Source of the DNA: Proteobacteria bacterium UBA7415
GTDB taxonomy: Bacteria; Pseudomonadota; Gammaproteobacteria; Arenicellales; Arenicellaceae
Direction of reading: 5' to 3'
DNA: 64,000 bases
Assembly (NCBI GenBank): GCA_002470515.1
Contig: DKML01000012.1
Location: 4,989 to 68,988, forward strand
Shown: positions 48,281 through 58,238 of the stretch, piece by piece
Layout of the letters: each line of letters opens with the position of its first letter
Numbering within the stretch: position 1 is the first letter of the stretch
The notes under the pieces: generated by a model
What the model was told of the DNA's origin: nothing
What the model saw: the letters and a program-made list of their open reading frames with translations, nothing else
Databases searched by the model: none
Translations under genes and position numbers: made by a program

Positions 48281-49600
48281 ATGAACACAAAACCTCTATT
48301 GTTTTGCCCTCGCTGGCTAGTGCCCGTAGTACCGCACAACACCAATTACCGCGACTATGCTGTATTAGTTGAACGCGGCAAAATTAGTGCAATCGGCCCT
48401 CGCGAAGAATTGATCGTAAGGCATCCAGACGCAGAACGCATTGAACTTAATGATCATGTATTGCTGCCTGGCTTTATTAACGCGCATACGCATGCTGCTA
48501 TGAGCCTTTTGCGTGGAATCGCAGATGATCTTCCTCTAGAAACGTGGTTACACGACCACATATGGCCCGCCGAAGCCAAATGGGTTGATGAGCAATTTAT
48601 TGAAGACGGCAGTGAACTTGCTATTGCTGAGATGTTGAGCGGCGGTACAACATGCTTCTCTGATATGTACTTTTTTCCGGAGCTTACGGCCAAAGTTGCC
48701 CAAGAAATGGGCATACGGGCGGTTGTAGGCTCTATTGTTCTCGATTTCCCTACTATTGGAGGAGACAACGCTGACGAATACATAGCTAAAGGGCTCACCC
48801 TGCATGATGAGTTGCAAGCCTACTCAAACGTCTATACGAGCTTTGCGCCACATTCGCCCTACGCTGTTTCAGACGAGCCTTTACTAAGAGTCCAAACGCT
48901 AGCTGACGAACTGCAAATACCCATTCACATTCATGTACACGAGACTGAGCACGAAGTTAATGAATCGTTAGCATTGCATGAACAAACGCCTTTAGACCGA
49001 CTCGAAGATCTTGGTCTGCTGACTCCGCGTTTAGTCACTGTACACATGACGCTACTTGACGATGTTCAAATTAACAAACTTGCAGAGTTCGGTGTAAGTG
49101 TTGTTCACTGCCCAGAATCCAATATGAAGCTCGCAAGCGGAATTTGTCCTGTCAGCAAATTATTAGAGGCCGATGTTAATGTCGCTTTAGGCACAGATGG
49201 GGCCGCGAGTAACAACGATCTATGCATGTTTGGTGAGATGCGCTCCGCGAGCTTATTGGCAAAAGTGAGTTCTGGTGATGCCTCAGCCCTACCCGCCTGG
49301 CAAGCTTTAGAAATGGCCACTATCAATGGGGCGAAAGCACTCAACTTAGACTCTGAAATTGGTAGCATTGAGGTTGGTAAGGCGGCTGACATGATTGCTG
49401 TTAACTTATCAAGCTTCGCCACCAGCCCGGTCTATGACCCAGTATCTGCACTTGTTTTCAGCTGTAGTCGTGACCAAGTAAGTGATGTGTGGGTAAACGG
49501 CAATCATCTCGTTAAGAAGGGCCAGTTAAGCAGCGTTAATACTCCCAACTTGGTAGCAACGGCAAATAAATGGGCTGAACGCATAAGTACGATCAAATAA
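48281..49600 (+). CDS. mtaD: TRZ/ATZ-family amidohydrolase (5'-methylthioadenosine / SAH deaminase type)
   Basis: 439 aa. Amidohydrolase metal site is visible: FINAHTHAAMSLLRG (about 65-80, HxH), HIHVHETEHEV (about 220-230), HMTLL and LGTDGAASNNDLCM (about 305-318). It deaminates methylthioadenosine or S-adenosylhomocysteine. ATG 48281 follows a divergent gap of 143 bases to the epimerase gene. In Pseudomonas this gene lies in the order gyrA, mtnA, mtaD, ubiG, mupP; here mtnA is missing and the 20-kb glycan island takes the place between gyrA and mtaD. Substrate is inferred from family and context. Confidence 0.9.
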   Translation: MNTKPLLFCPRWLVPVVPHNTNYRDYAVLVERGKISAIGPREELIVRHPDAERIELNDHVLLPGFINAHTHAAMSLLRGIADDLPLETWLHDHIWPAEAKWVDEQFIEDGSELAIAEMLSGGTTCFSDMYFFPELTAKVAQEMGIRAVVGSIVLDFPTIGGDNADEYIAKGLTLHDELQAYSNVYTSFAPHSPYAVSDEPLLRVQTLADELQIPIHIHVHETEHEVNESLALHEQTPLDRLEDLGLLTPRLVTVHMTLLDDVQINKLAEFGVSVVHCPESNMKLASGICPVSKLLEADVNVALGTDGAASNNDLCMFGEMRSASLLAKVSSGDASALPAWQALEMATINGAKALNLDSEIGSIEVGKAADMIAVNLSSFATSPVYDPVSALVFSCSRDQVSDVWVNGNHLVKKGQLSSVNTPNLVATANKWAERISTIK

Positions 49601-49684
49601 ACTATATTCTTAATGTACACACACCATTTAGACCAAATACGTAATACGGATAAGCAACATGTATAGGCAACAAGGAATAACACT

Positions 49685-50389
49685 ATGAGCGCAAACGTTG
49701 ATTTTGCAGAAGTCCAAAAATTTGAAGATTTAGCCTCTCGCTGGTGGGACCCCACCGGTGAGTTTAAACCACTGCACAAAATTAATCCCCTGCGGACTGA
49801 TTACATAAACTTGCACTCGCCTGTGACCGGCCTGAAGGTTCTAGATGTTGGTTGCGGTGGCGGCTTAGTGAGTGAGGCGCTCGCTAGTTTTGGTGCCGAT
49901 GTTAAGGGAATAGACATGGGTGAGGCGCCACTCAACGTGGCTAAGCTTCATCTGTTGGAAAGTGGACTAGAAGTTGACTATGAGCGAATTACTGCAGAAG
50001 AGTTGGCTAAACAAACCCCTGAAACTTATGACGTAATCACCTGCCTTGAAATGCTCGAGCATGTCCCAAAGCCCGCGTCGGTCATAAAAGCATGTGCCGA
50101 CATGCTCAAACCTGATGGCACAATCTACTTTTCAACGATTAACCGCAACCCCAAAGCATGGTTACTTGCTGTCGTCGGCGCAGAGTACGTATTGAATATG
50201 TTACCTAAGGGTACGCATGAATACGATAAATTCATTAAGCCGTCGGAACTGCAACAATATGCTTTTGAGGCAGGTATTGAATTTGAAGATATTATTGGCT
50301 TGCATTTTAACCCGTTGACCCAGCGATACTGGTTAGCCCCTGGAGTTGATGTTAACTACATGGTCAGAGCCCGCAAGATCAAATCATGA
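49685..50389 (+). CDS. ubiG: Bifunctional 3-demethylubiquinone-9 / 2-octaprenyl-6-hydroxyphenol O-methyltransferase
   Basis: Two O-methylations in ubiquinone synthesis. 234 aa with the SAM motif [15 protein letters not shown] (about 56-70), [11 protein letters not shown] near the N-terminus and [14 protein letters not shown], all typical of UbiG. AAGGA ribosome site before ATG 49685. The stop TGA overlaps the ATG of the next gene (ATGA), so translation is coupled to the phosphatase at 50386. Confidence 0.97.
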   Translation: MSANVDFAEVQKFEDLASRWWDPTGEFKPLHKINPLRTDYINLHSPVTGLKVLDVGCGGGLVSEALASFGADVKGIDMGEAPLNVAKLHLLESGLEVDYERITAEELAKQTPETYDVITCLEMLEHVPKPASVIKACADMLKPDGTIYFSTINRNPKAWLLAVVGAEYVLNMLPKGTHEYDKFIKPSELQQYAFEAGIEFEDIIGLHFNPLTQRYWLAPGVDVNYMVRARKIKS

Positions 50390-51066
50390 GACTAACAGCC
50401 TTACTGCTTGACCTTGACGGCACCCTCGTGGATACAGCACCAGACATGGTCGGGGCACTTAATCGATTGCTCCTCAAACACGCTGAAAGTGAAGTCGACT
50501 ACAGCCGAGCCGCCAAAGAAGTATCCAATGGTGGTTTAGCATTAGTCCGGCATGGCTTTGGCGCTGAGTTAAGCGAGATCGAAGAACAGTCTTTGTTAAA
50601 GGAATTTTTAAGCATTTACGCAGAATATGTGTGTGTAGACAGCGTGGTATATCCAGGAATGCTAGAGTGCTTGGACTTTTGCGAAGAACACGAAATACCA
50701 TGGGGTGTTATCACTAACAAGCCGCTCGCACTCGCGAAGGACGTACTATCTGGTTTTGAGTTATTAGACCGCGCCAAGGTGTTATTAGGTGGCGATAGCC
50801 TTCCCGTAAAAAAACCTGACCCAGTACCTCTCTTGCACAGTGCAATGTTACTTAATTTGGCGCCTAGCGAGTGCCTATATGTTGGTGACCACGTGCGCGA
50901 CATCCAAGCTGCAAAAGCCGCTGGTATGGACTCTGCTGCGGCGAATTGGGGCTACATTGAAAGCGGTGTGAATGTAGAGACTTGGAACCCAGACATTATT
51001 CTTAACAGCCCTGCGGGCCTGAATCGTTATCTACAGGAACGTGTGCTCGAAACCTCTGCACACTAA
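50386..51066 (+). CDS. mupP: HAD phosphatase, MupP-type (N-acetylmuramate 6-phosphate phosphatase) or Gph
   Basis: 226 aa HAD-superfamily enzyme: [16 protein letters not shown] (catalytic Asp 8 and 10), [18 protein letters not shown] and [17 protein letters not shown]. It could be phosphoglycolate phosphatase by sequence alone. The position directly after ubiG matches Pseudomonas mupP (PA3172), which dephosphorylates MurNAc-6-phosphate in peptidoglycan recycling. I use that symbol, but the assignment rests on synteny. It overlaps ubiG by four bases. Confidence 0.82.
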   Translation: MRLTALLLDLDGTLVDTAPDMVGALNRLLLKHAESEVDYSRAAKEVSNGGLALVRHGFGAELSEIEEQSLLKEFLSIYAEYVCVDSVVYPGMLECLDFCEEHEIPWGVITNKPLALAKDVLSGFELLDRAKVLLGGDSLPVKKPDPVPLLHSAMLLNLAPSECLYVGDHVRDIQAAKAAGMDSAAANWGYIESGVNVETWNPDIILNSPAGLNRYLQERVLETSAH

Positions 51067-51109
51067 CCATGAGTAGTTCCAAAAGCCCTTACTGTGACCA
51101 GCTGAACTA

Positions 51110-52408
51110 ATGCTCAACGCCCTACAAAAAAGCTTATCTGCATGGGGAATTACGCTGAGTGACAATGCTCTTCTATTGTTACTACTTTTGATTGCGGTAT
51201 TGCTTGGAGTACTTGTAGGGATAGCGCTCAACACAGAAAAGTCGCGTCGCCGTGTCTTAGCCTCGGAGGCGGCGCACCAAGCGCAACGCCGCCAAGAGCA
51301 AGACCTAGTGGACGACCAGCTCGACCGAATGCAACACCAATTTGCTAATTTGGCTCAGCAAGCGTTAAACGCCAACAATTCAACATTCATGAATTTGGCA
51401 CAGCAACAATTTAGACAACTGACACAAAGCGCGAGTAGTGAGTTTAAGCTGCGCCACCAAGGGTTCGAAAACCTGTTAGAGCCGATACGTACCAGCCTGC
51501 AAAAAACAGAACACCAACTCACTAAGATTGACGCGCTTCGTTTGGCGAGCGAAACAAAGCTAGAAGAACAAATTAAGCAGGTACTGGGTAGTCATCAAGA
51601 ACTGCACACGCAAACACGCAATTTGGTCACTGCTCTGCGACGCCCAGAAGTGCGCGGGCAATGGGGTGAGCTTACTCTAAAGAGATTAGTAGAGATGGCA
51701 GGCATGTCGCAGTTTTGCGACTTTACTGAGCAGCCATCCGTGCGTACCGATGACGCTCTACTTCGCCCCGACATGGTCATTAACCTCCCAAACAATCGGT
51801 CCATTGTCGTAGATGTTAAGACCCCTCTAGATGCTTACCTGAGTGCACATGAGAGCAGTGATGTGCGTGAGCAGCAAAGGTTCACCAAGCAACATGCTAG
51901 CAATGTACGTAAACGTATTGTCGAACTTAGCCGCAAAAAATATTGGGAGCAGTTTGCTGGCTCAGCCGACTTCGTACTCCTTTTCATTCCTGGCGACCAA
52001 TTCCTGAATGCGGCTCTAGACGCTGACCCATCCCTGCTAGAATACGCCATTGAAAACAAAGTCCTTTTGACCACGCCAACCAGTTTGATCGGCTTACTCA
52101 AAACAATCGCATATGGTTGGCAAAACGACACCTTGAGTCGCAACACAACTGAGATTCGTCAAACTGGCGACACTCTACTAAAACGCCTCAACATACTTGA
52201 AAAACACCTAGGTAAATTGGGCCGCAATCTAGACCAAAGCTTAGAACAGTTTAATCGGGCGCTTGGCTCATTTAACCGCAACCTCAAGCCTACTGCGCAA
52301 AAATTAAACGAGCTGGGTATTGGGCAGGCACGCGATGCTGACGAGCTGAATGACAAATCAAGTGACAACTCAAACGAAAATTCAAATGACAAGCAAGACG
52401 CTAGTTAA
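51110..52408 (+). CDS. rmuC: DNA recombination protein RmuC
   Basis: Predicted nuclease-fold protein limiting inversions at short inverted repeats in E. coli. 432 aa: one N-terminal membrane segment (about 18-40), a long coiled coil (about 50-175), then the RmuC domain with RRPEVRGQWGELTLKRLVEMAGM (about 178-200), FVLLFIPGDQFLNAAL and the basic helix region after 300. It ends in an acidic, Asn/Ser-rich tail. It sits between mupP and the SDR gene. Confidence 0.95.
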   Translation: MLNALQKSLSAWGITLSDNALLLLLLLIAVLLGVLVGIALNTEKSRRRVLASEAAHQAQRRQEQDLVDDQLDRMQHQFANLAQQALNANNSTFMNLAQQQFRQLTQSASSEFKLRHQGFENLLEPIRTSLQKTEHQLTKIDALRLASETKLEEQIKQVLGSHQELHTQTRNLVTALRRPEVRGQWGELTLKRLVEMAGMSQFCDFTEQPSVRTDDALLRPDMVINLPNNRSIVVDVKTPLDAYLSAHESSDVREQQRFTKQHASNVRKRIVELSRKKYWEQFAGSADFVLLFIPGDQFLNAALDADPSLLEYAIENKVLLTTPTSLIGLLKTIAYGWQNDTLSRNTTEIRQTGDTLLKRLNILEKHLGKLGRNLDQSLEQFNRALGSFNRNLKPTAQKLNELGIGQARDADELNDKSSDNSNENSNDKQDAS

Positions 52409-52451
52409 TAGAAATAGACAAAAATAATATAATCACAAAACTCTTATTAAG

Positions 52452-53210
52452 ATGAACACAACTCAAATGAATTGGCGCGAGACCACTCCAGATCTGAACC
52501 TACTAAAAGGTAAGAAGATACTGGTTACTGGCGCTGCCGACGGTATTGGCCGCGCTGTGAGTATTGCGTTAGCCCGGGCTGGGGCGACAGTCATCATTTT
52601 AGATCATAAGGCTCGACACCTTGAAAAACTTTACGATCAAATCACTGCAGAACAAGCATCTGAACCGGTAATAGTGCCACTTGATCTAGAGACGTTGACT
52701 CCCGAAGGTGCAACTCAATTGGCTCAAAGCCTTTACGACGAATTTGGTCATATTGATGGCGTGTTACACAATGCGGCGGAACTGGGCTCGCCCAGCCCAT
52801 TAGACCAATACGACATGGCTTACTGGGATAAGGTAATGAACATCAATGCGAGAGCGCCATACCTGCTAACTCGAGCTCTATTGCCAGTGCTTCGATTAGC
52901 GCCTAGCGGGCAAGTAATATTCACCACTGCTGACTGTGCTATCGACCCACAAGCCTATTGGGGCGCTTACGCGATTGCGTATGCATCGGTCGAAGCCCAA
53001 ATGAAAATTTGGTCTGAAGAGCTGATGCAAACAAGCAACATTGCCGTTAACAGCCTAGACCCTGGAGCAGTTAGAACCAGCTTAAGGCGACGCTCACATC
53101 CAGGTGAAGATCAAAATGGCCTTACTTTGCCTCAAGAAATTACGCCGGTTTACTTAAAGTTACTTTGTGGTGATCATAAACTGCAGGGGCAACATATTAT
53201 AATTAGCTAA
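52452..53210 (+). CDS. YciK-like short-chain dehydrogenase with an altered active site
   Basis: 252 aa classical-SDR fold: VTGAADGIGRAVSIALARAG (cofactor loop, about 26-45), LHNAAELG, and a C-terminus like YciK (SLDPGAVRTSLRRRSHPGED). YciK proteins have Tyr-x-x-x-Lys in WGAYxxSK. Here the segment reads WGAYAIAYASVEA, so Tyr173 is present but the Lys position is Tyr177, and the usual catalytic Ser falls on Ala160. Loss of both residues would be expected to abolish or change reductase activity. The order after mupP agrees with Pseudomonas yciK. The reading frame is intact. Confidence 0.85.
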   Translation: MNTTQMNWRETTPDLNLLKGKKILVTGAADGIGRAVSIALARAGATVIILDHKARHLEKLYDQITAEQASEPVIVPLDLETLTPEGATQLAQSLYDEFGHIDGVLHNAAELGSPSPLDQYDMAYWDKVMNINARAPYLLTRALLPVLRLAPSGQVIFTTADCAIDPQAYWGAYAIAYASVEAQMKIWSEELMQTSNIAVNSLDPGAVRTSLRRRSHPGEDQNGLTLPQEITPVYLKLLCGDHKLQGQHIIIS

Positions 53211-53260
53211 CACCCTGTCATGCGAGTCAACCGACCGAGCACTCTAGTGACACGCAGGCT

Positions 53261-54250
53261 TTAGATTCGACCAGTCAGCAACCACCGACGCTGGCGTAAA
53301 CCATTCTTTGCCGATCCTGGATGAGTACATCGTGGAATTGAACTCATCGCGGCATCTGAGGTAACACTTTTACCATCCACTGTGGCTGTTTGCGAGTACA
53401 ACTGAGCGCAAACAGCTTCGTCGCCACTCAAATATCGATTAAAGGGGTAGGAAAACGAAGTGACGGTTTCTCCTACATACTTTGTCAAAAGGTCTTTGGA
53501 CTCCACTAATTCATGTCTAAACTCAGTGGCGCTCAACTTGTCTCGTTGATAGTGATGGTGCCCATGACTGCCTATCTCATGCTTGGATTTATGAGCTGCT
53601 TGAAGCTGCTCTACACTGGGATAAAGTTCTCGACAGGCAACTACTAAATCGACGTGAATTTCAGGGTGCAACTCTGTGAACTCACCGAGCGCCGTTTGCA
53701 GCTCTATTAATCCTATCTCTTTGAGTAAAACATCAACCGACGCACCAAACGGATGCTGAATATTTGCTGTCCACCATTGCTCGAAGGTCTTGAGCCTTGC
53801 TCTGTCAGCAAACAGCCAATACAAATGATGTTCCCACAGAGGGCTTTGCCCACGCAGCATCGCTGAGCATTGAAAAACTGTTACCGGGATTCCAAGTTCC
53901 TCTGCCATAGGTAGCGCTGTATCGTAAACACTCGCGAAGCCATCATCAAAGGTGATACAAGCGTAGCGTTTGTCAGCCTCAAACTTACAAGTACGCAATT
54001 GGTTGATGGTCAAAAATTCGAATTCGTTTTCTCGCAAGAACTCCAAGTCTGCCAACAACTCATCTGGTGAAATAGTGGGCGATCCTCCATCATCCATAAA
54101 AGAATGCTCACCTATTGGATCAACACGATGATACAAATACACCCGCACCAAGCCATTATTACGCGCAGCCCAGAAGCGTGTGAATATTGGTACAAACGCT
54201 AAATCTTTGGCCCGATTAATTAGTCGGTTAACTTTGAATTTGTGCGTCAT
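53261..54250 (-). CDS. Polysaccharide deacetylase family protein
   Basis: 329 aa carbohydrate esterase 4-type protein. The NodB signature is present: ACITFDDGFASVYDTALPMAEELGIPVTVFQ (about 105-135; catalytic Asp in TFDDG), and the metal histidines in EIGSHGHHHYQ (about 234-244). No signal peptide was seen, so it may act in the cytoplasm on a lipid-linked or nucleotide-linked amino sugar. It is convergent with the yciK-like gene and is the last gene of the minus-strand second glycan cluster (58165 to 53261). Confidence 0.9.
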   Translation of the reverse strand: MTHKFKVNRLINRAKDLAFVPIFTRFWAARNNGLVRVYLYHRVDPIGEHSFMDDGGSPTISPDELLADLEFLRENEFEFLTINQLRTCKFEADKRYACITFDDGFASVYDTALPMAEELGIPVTVFQCSAMLRGQSPLWEHHLYWLFADRARLKTFEQWWTANIQHPFGASVDVLLKEIGLIELQTALGEFTELHPEIHVDLVVACRELYPSVEQLQAAHKSKHEIGSHGHHHYQRDKLSATEFRHELVESKDLLTKYVGETVTSFSYPFNRYLSGDEAVCAQLYSQTATVDGKSVTSDAAMSSIPRCTHPGSAKNGLRQRRWLLTGRI

Positions 54251-54310
54251 AGGTAATTAAAATTATATTCTTAGAGTCTGAGTTTAAAGGTATCAGTTTG
54301 GAGGTTCGCG

Positions 54311-55252
54311 TTAACCGTCTAACTCAGTTTTTAAAGATACTAGGCGCACTTTAGAATCTCGATATTGCTTTGACCTTACATAAAGATCAATAACCCCCGC
54401 CCTGCTCATACGGTTGGCCTTTAGTCTCATATAAGGTGAATATTCGTAACCCGTTCTTTTTAGGAATAGCTGCCCCTCTGTCCACTGTTCAACCGGCGTC
54501 AGGGTCTTATTCGCCAGAGCGATGACCACCTCAAGAATTGCATCAATCCCAGCTAAAAACGTCTTGGCATCCAGTATCTCAAAATTATCCTTAAGGTCTA
54601 TGTCCGGGCGAATGGTGCACAGAATTTTGCCGCTATCGATACCGGGGTCTAGATAATGAACGGTCGCCCCAATGAATTCTGGCTTACCTTGAAGCATCAT
54701 AAATAAATTGCAATTACCGCCTCGAGCATAAGGTGACAAACCAGTGTGGAGATTAATCCCACCCAAAGGCAGGGCCTCGAGTACCTTTAAAACAGAAGCA
54801 CGCAATAACTGAGTGCCATTAACACAGACTAGATCAGGTGAGAGGCGTTGGATGAAGGTCACAACCTCATCATGATTAATATTATCAGTTTCGAGCACTT
54901 CTACGTGTTCACGCCAAACCTTAGACGTATAAAAGGTGGGTCGGGACTCCACAATAAAATCGTGTGCCGCGCGTTCAAACGCGGGCAGAAATATTTTTGC
55001 CTGTAAGTAACGAATAAGCACCGCTGGGTTTAAGTACGGCTGTGCACGTTTAACCCAAGCTCTGTGAGTCTGAGTAGCGCGCTTGCCTGCTTGTCCCTGT
55101 TGAGACTCATGCTGAGTCTTAGTTTGTGCTTGGTTAGTAATTTGCACTACTACGCCCAGCAAATCACAATCGTCAAACAAGCGCTCAACAAGATAGTCTT
55201 GGTAAGAACCGGGACATACTAAAGCGACAACTCTTGGACGATTCGTTAACAC
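54311..55252 (-). CDS. Formyltransferase-family protein
   Basis: 313 aa from the GTG at 55252, preferred because AGGTGGGG sits about 9 bases before it; the frame extends to a GTG at 55267. Formyltransferase core elements are present: LSPDLVCVNGTQLL, LGGINLHTGLSPYARGG (the Asn-x-His pair) and HYLDPGIDSGKIL (catalytic Asp). The N-terminal half is not typical of Fmt or PurN. With glycosyltransferases around it, it likely N-formylates an amino sugar on a nucleotide or lipid carrier, using formyl-tetrahydrofolate. This is family and context inference. Confidence 0.82.
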   Translation of the reverse strand: MLTNRPRVVALVCPGSYQDYLVERLFDDCDLLGVVVQITNQAQTKTQHESQQGQAGKRATQTHRAWVKRAQPYLNPAVLIRYLQAKIFLPAFERAAHDFIVESRPTFYTSKVWREHVEVLETDNINHDEVVTFIQRLSPDLVCVNGTQLLRASVLKVLEALPLGGINLHTGLSPYARGGNCNLFMMLQGKPEFIGATVHYLDPGIDSGKILCTIRPDIDLKDNFEILDAKTFLAGIDAILEVVIALANKTLTPVEQWTEGQLFLKRTGYEYSPYMRLKANRMSRAGVIDLYVRSKQYRDSKVRLVSLKTELDG

Positions 55253-55376
55253 TGCTCTAATCCCCACCTTTAATTGTAGCGTCAGAAAAACTGAGTGTTT
55301 TAAAATCTACCGAACGGTTCGACGATTTGATAGGCCGTACTAGGTTAAGGACATAGAAGAGTCGCGCCTTAACATC

Positions 55377-56363
55377 CTATGGGGAGTGACTGAGAAATCT
55401 TCGCCAGTAGTGATGTGCTTGCTTGGAGTCTTGGCTCATCAAACACCGGGCTATGAAGAAATCGCTAGCTGCGGTGTTTTTATTCAAAAGACTAGTATTT
55501 AGTTGCCCGTCTAGTTCAGCATTTTTAGGCTGTCTGGAGAAAATGAGCGAAATTTCGTCAGAGAGTTTACGTGCGACAGAAAGAACACTCTCGGTTTCGT
55601 TGTTTTGCTTCCTCCGGTCTCGAAGCTCGATCACCATTTTCTTAAATCTTGCTTGTTGCGTTTGGTACTGGCCACTAATACCGGATGTATCGAAAATACC
55701 ACCAGACAGAACTTCATCTAAATTTCGAAAGCCTGAGTGTTCTAACATTCTTGTCCAAAGATCACAGTCTTGGGCAAAGTAAAATTCTTGGCGGTAACCC
55801 CCAACGTCAAAATATAAATCTTTTCTAAACATTACCGACGCATGCATGGGAGAGCGAAACTGCAATTCGTTACCCTGTGTTAGCGATGTAACTAAACTTT
55901 CAGTGTCGTAGTCGGTATTATAAAGATAATAGCCTTCTGCCGTGTACATCGCAAAATTTGAAGAAACCAAGCCAACAGTCGGCTGCCTTGAAAGCACTTC
56001 GGCTTGCCTGGCGACCCGACCGCTGAGCATAAAATCACCGACATCAAGTCTGGCGATATACTGGTTTAATGCAGCCTCGCAGCCAGCAATTAGAGCCTTG
56101 GTTAAACCACCTTTGGGAAGAGTTATGTAGCGTATCCGCTTGTCTTTAAAAGCCTTTAAGCGCGACTCTACATCCTCTGGTGCACCATCCCCAACCACAA
56201 TCAATTCCAGTTCAATACCTTTCTGAGCAAGCACACTCTCGACCGACAACCCAAGAAACTCAGAGTCTTTATGTGTTGATAGAACTACTGTGACAGCATG
56301 TTGGTGCATTCTTGATTTGTTCCGATTAGCTTCAGCGCTAGTTCCGTTGTGATAGACCGTCAC
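55377..56363 (-). CDS. Family 2 glycosyltransferase
   Basis: 328 aa. It starts at a GTG (56361-56363) that overlaps the stop of the upstream gene by four bases (GTGA); an ATG 18 codons later (MHQHAVTVVLSTHKDSEF) is an alternative. GT2 elements: TVVLSTHKDSEFLGLSVESVLAQ, ELIVVGDGAPEDV and an aspartate pair in YIARLDVGDFMLSGRV. The C-terminus is rich in Arg and Lys. Sugar donor is unknown. It is the third of three consecutive GT2 genes, followed by the formyltransferase. Confidence 0.87.
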   Translation of the reverse strand: MTVYHNGTSAEANRNKSRMHQHAVTVVLSTHKDSEFLGLSVESVLAQKGIELELIVVGDGAPEDVESRLKAFKDKRIRYITLPKGGLTKALIAGCEAALNQYIARLDVGDFMLSGRVARQAEVLSRQPTVGLVSSNFAMYTAEGYYLYNTDYDTESLVTSLTQGNELQFRSPMHASVMFRKDLYFDVGGYRQEFYFAQDCDLWTRMLEHSGFRNLDEVLSGGIFDTSGISGQYQTQQARFKKMVIELRDRRKQNNETESVLSVARKLSDEISLIFSRQPKNAELDGQLNTSLLNKNTAASDFFIARCLMSQDSKQAHHYWRRFLSHSP

Positions 56364-57358
56364 TTTCCAAGCAAGCGTAATACAGCTGCAGCATTATTCA
56401 ATCCTAGAAGTGTAACTGCTTTTGCAAAAACTATATGTTGCATAGTGCGTTTACCATGTGCTTTTATCGACAAATCGAATAATCTCTGGTACTCATCACG
56501 CAACCCCAACGCAGCACATTGCCGAGCCAGCAAAAACGTATAACGTCCAAAGATAACCCAATACTCTTTGGGAATCGGTGTGCTTCCAGTTTGGTTTTGA
56601 AACTTTATTGCACTCTCGAAAATTGATTCCCTTGCGCTTGCTCTACTCTTGAGTTTGTCGGGGTTGACCGAGCCTTCGGAGCTAAGGTGGTCATCATGTA
56701 TCAACCGAATACTAGCTGGAGTGTTTACAAATGAAAGTTCACCAGCATAACTGGCAATTCGAGCCTCATATTCCCAATCTTCTTCATTAATCAATAATGA
56801 CCATGGACCAGCTTTCTCAAGAATTGAGGATCTATAGAGTGGCGCAGAAGTGATCCACCAACGCGCTTTTAATAGTTCGGGAAAGAGTCCATCTTGCGCT
56901 TGACCAGTAATCCTCATTGGTGTCAGCGCTTCTATACTTCGGAAATCACTTTCAGCGAGCTCCTTATTTTTCGCCTCGTATTCAAAGCAAGGTCCATAAC
57001 TTGCAATGCTATTTGGGTTCGCCAGTAATGCGTCTACCTGAAATCGAAATTTGTTTCGACAAAGCAAATCATCGCTATCTAGATATTGTATGAATTCGCC
57101 ATTGGCATGCATTCGACCGAGTTCTCTGGCGCCACCAGGGCCCGTATTGTGCTGTGACAGCAGTGTCATCTCTTCAACTTCGTTTTCAAGAGCCGCATAG
57201 AAATCTTTATATTCTGGGTCAGAGCCATCATCGACCACTATAATTTCAATTGGTCTATAAGTTTGAGTCAAGACTGACTCCACACTTTGCCGTAACAAAG
57301 TGCGGCGATTGAATACCGGAATAATCGTTGATACGAGTGGATTATTGGGCGTACTCAT
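56360..57358 (-). CDS. Family 2 glycosyltransferase
   Basis: 332 aa, ATG 57356-57358. Classical GT2 features: VSTIIPVFNRRTLLRQSVESVLTQTYRPIEIIVVDDGSD near the N-terminus, GPGGARELGR and YLDSDDLLCRNKFRFQ (metal-binding DxD-type). The acceptor region includes RWWITSAPLYRSSILEKAGPW. Four-base overlaps (ATGA, GTGA) at both ends show that it is translated with the genes before and after it. Confidence 0.92.
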   Translation of the reverse strand: MSTPNNPLVSTIIPVFNRRTLLRQSVESVLTQTYRPIEIIVVDDGSDPEYKDFYAALENEVEEMTLLSQHNTGPGGARELGRMHANGEFIQYLDSDDLLCRNKFRFQVDALLANPNSIASYGPCFEYEAKNKELAESDFRSIEALTPMRITGQAQDGLFPELLKARWWITSAPLYRSSILEKAGPWSLLINEEDWEYEARIASYAGELSFVNTPASIRLIHDDHLSSEGSVNPDKLKSRASARESIFESAIKFQNQTGSTPIPKEYWVIFGRYTFLLARQCAALGLRDEYQRLFDLSIKAHGKRTMQHIVFAKAVTLLGLNNAAAVLRLLGK

Positions 57359-58165
57359 CGAGACCCGCTTGACCCGTTATTTAGTTTATCGACCAAAAAC
57401 TGTTTGCGCCTGAAGAGTTGAGGCAGCTTTCGGCCAAACTTGATCACAAAGAAACTCACTGGGTCGCGCTTTAAACCCAGACGGCGTAATGCAATATAAG
57501 ATTCCCAATTGCCTTTAATACGCGTCAACCAAGCCCCGGTACTAACGCCACCAAGACGCATTCTTACCCACACCCGGGGAACGTAATGACTGCTCAGCTT
57601 TTTAATTTCAAATGCTCTTGTACAGAACTCCAGATCTGACTGATACTTTAATGATAGGTCAAAGCCTCCCAGACCGACAAAATCAATACGCCGCATGAAT
57701 AACGTTGGATGCGCGGGCATCCAAACCAGAAAAGCATAATCTCGGCGTGTGAGACTGCGACGACCAAACCCTTTTCACTAGAGATGTATCAATTGCATCA
57801 ACGAAAACCAGATCTGCGTAGACACAAGACACGGTGTTTTCATTGATCGCAGCGACTGCGTGACCTACCACATTGGCGCTCGCATAAACATCGTCAGCGT
57901 TTAGGAATGCAATGATGTCGCCTTTCGCTAATTGAACACCTTTATTCATAGCATCATAAAGGCCTTCATCGGGCTCGGAAACAAACACCAGGTTGTCTCG
58001 TAAGTGTGCTTCTACAACGCTTTGGGTACCATCGTTAGAATTGCCGTCTATGACGATATGCTCAATATCAGCATCCACCTGAGTCGCCACAGACTCAATG
58101 GTCTCAGCGATAGTGGATGCTGCGTTAAAGCAAACCGTGATAATCGATACCTTTGAATACTCCAT
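57355..58165 (-). pseudogene. Family 2 glycosyltransferase interrupted by a one-base frameshift
   Basis: Two overlapping frames together give one 269-aa GT2 protein. The N-terminal part (58165-57683) holds VSIITVCFNAASTIAETIESV, IVIDGNSNDGT, GLYDAMNKGVQLAKGD and FLNADDVYA. Near residue 146 the frame departs after LCFSG. A +1 base (three T on the minus strand, 57723-57725, where two would restore the frame) would give GWMPAHPTLFMRR, the family segment, and continue in the second frame (57720-57355) through FDLSLKYQSDLEFCTRAFE to a basic C-terminus. So it is either a recent pseudogene, a slippage site or a sequencing error. It overlaps the next gene by four bases. Confidence 0.88.
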
Positions 58166-58238
58166 CAGTCGCCGGGTGTTGATGAGTTTGAATTAATGAG
58201 TTGTGCCAAGCATCAACCCAAGTAATAAGTGATGATTT

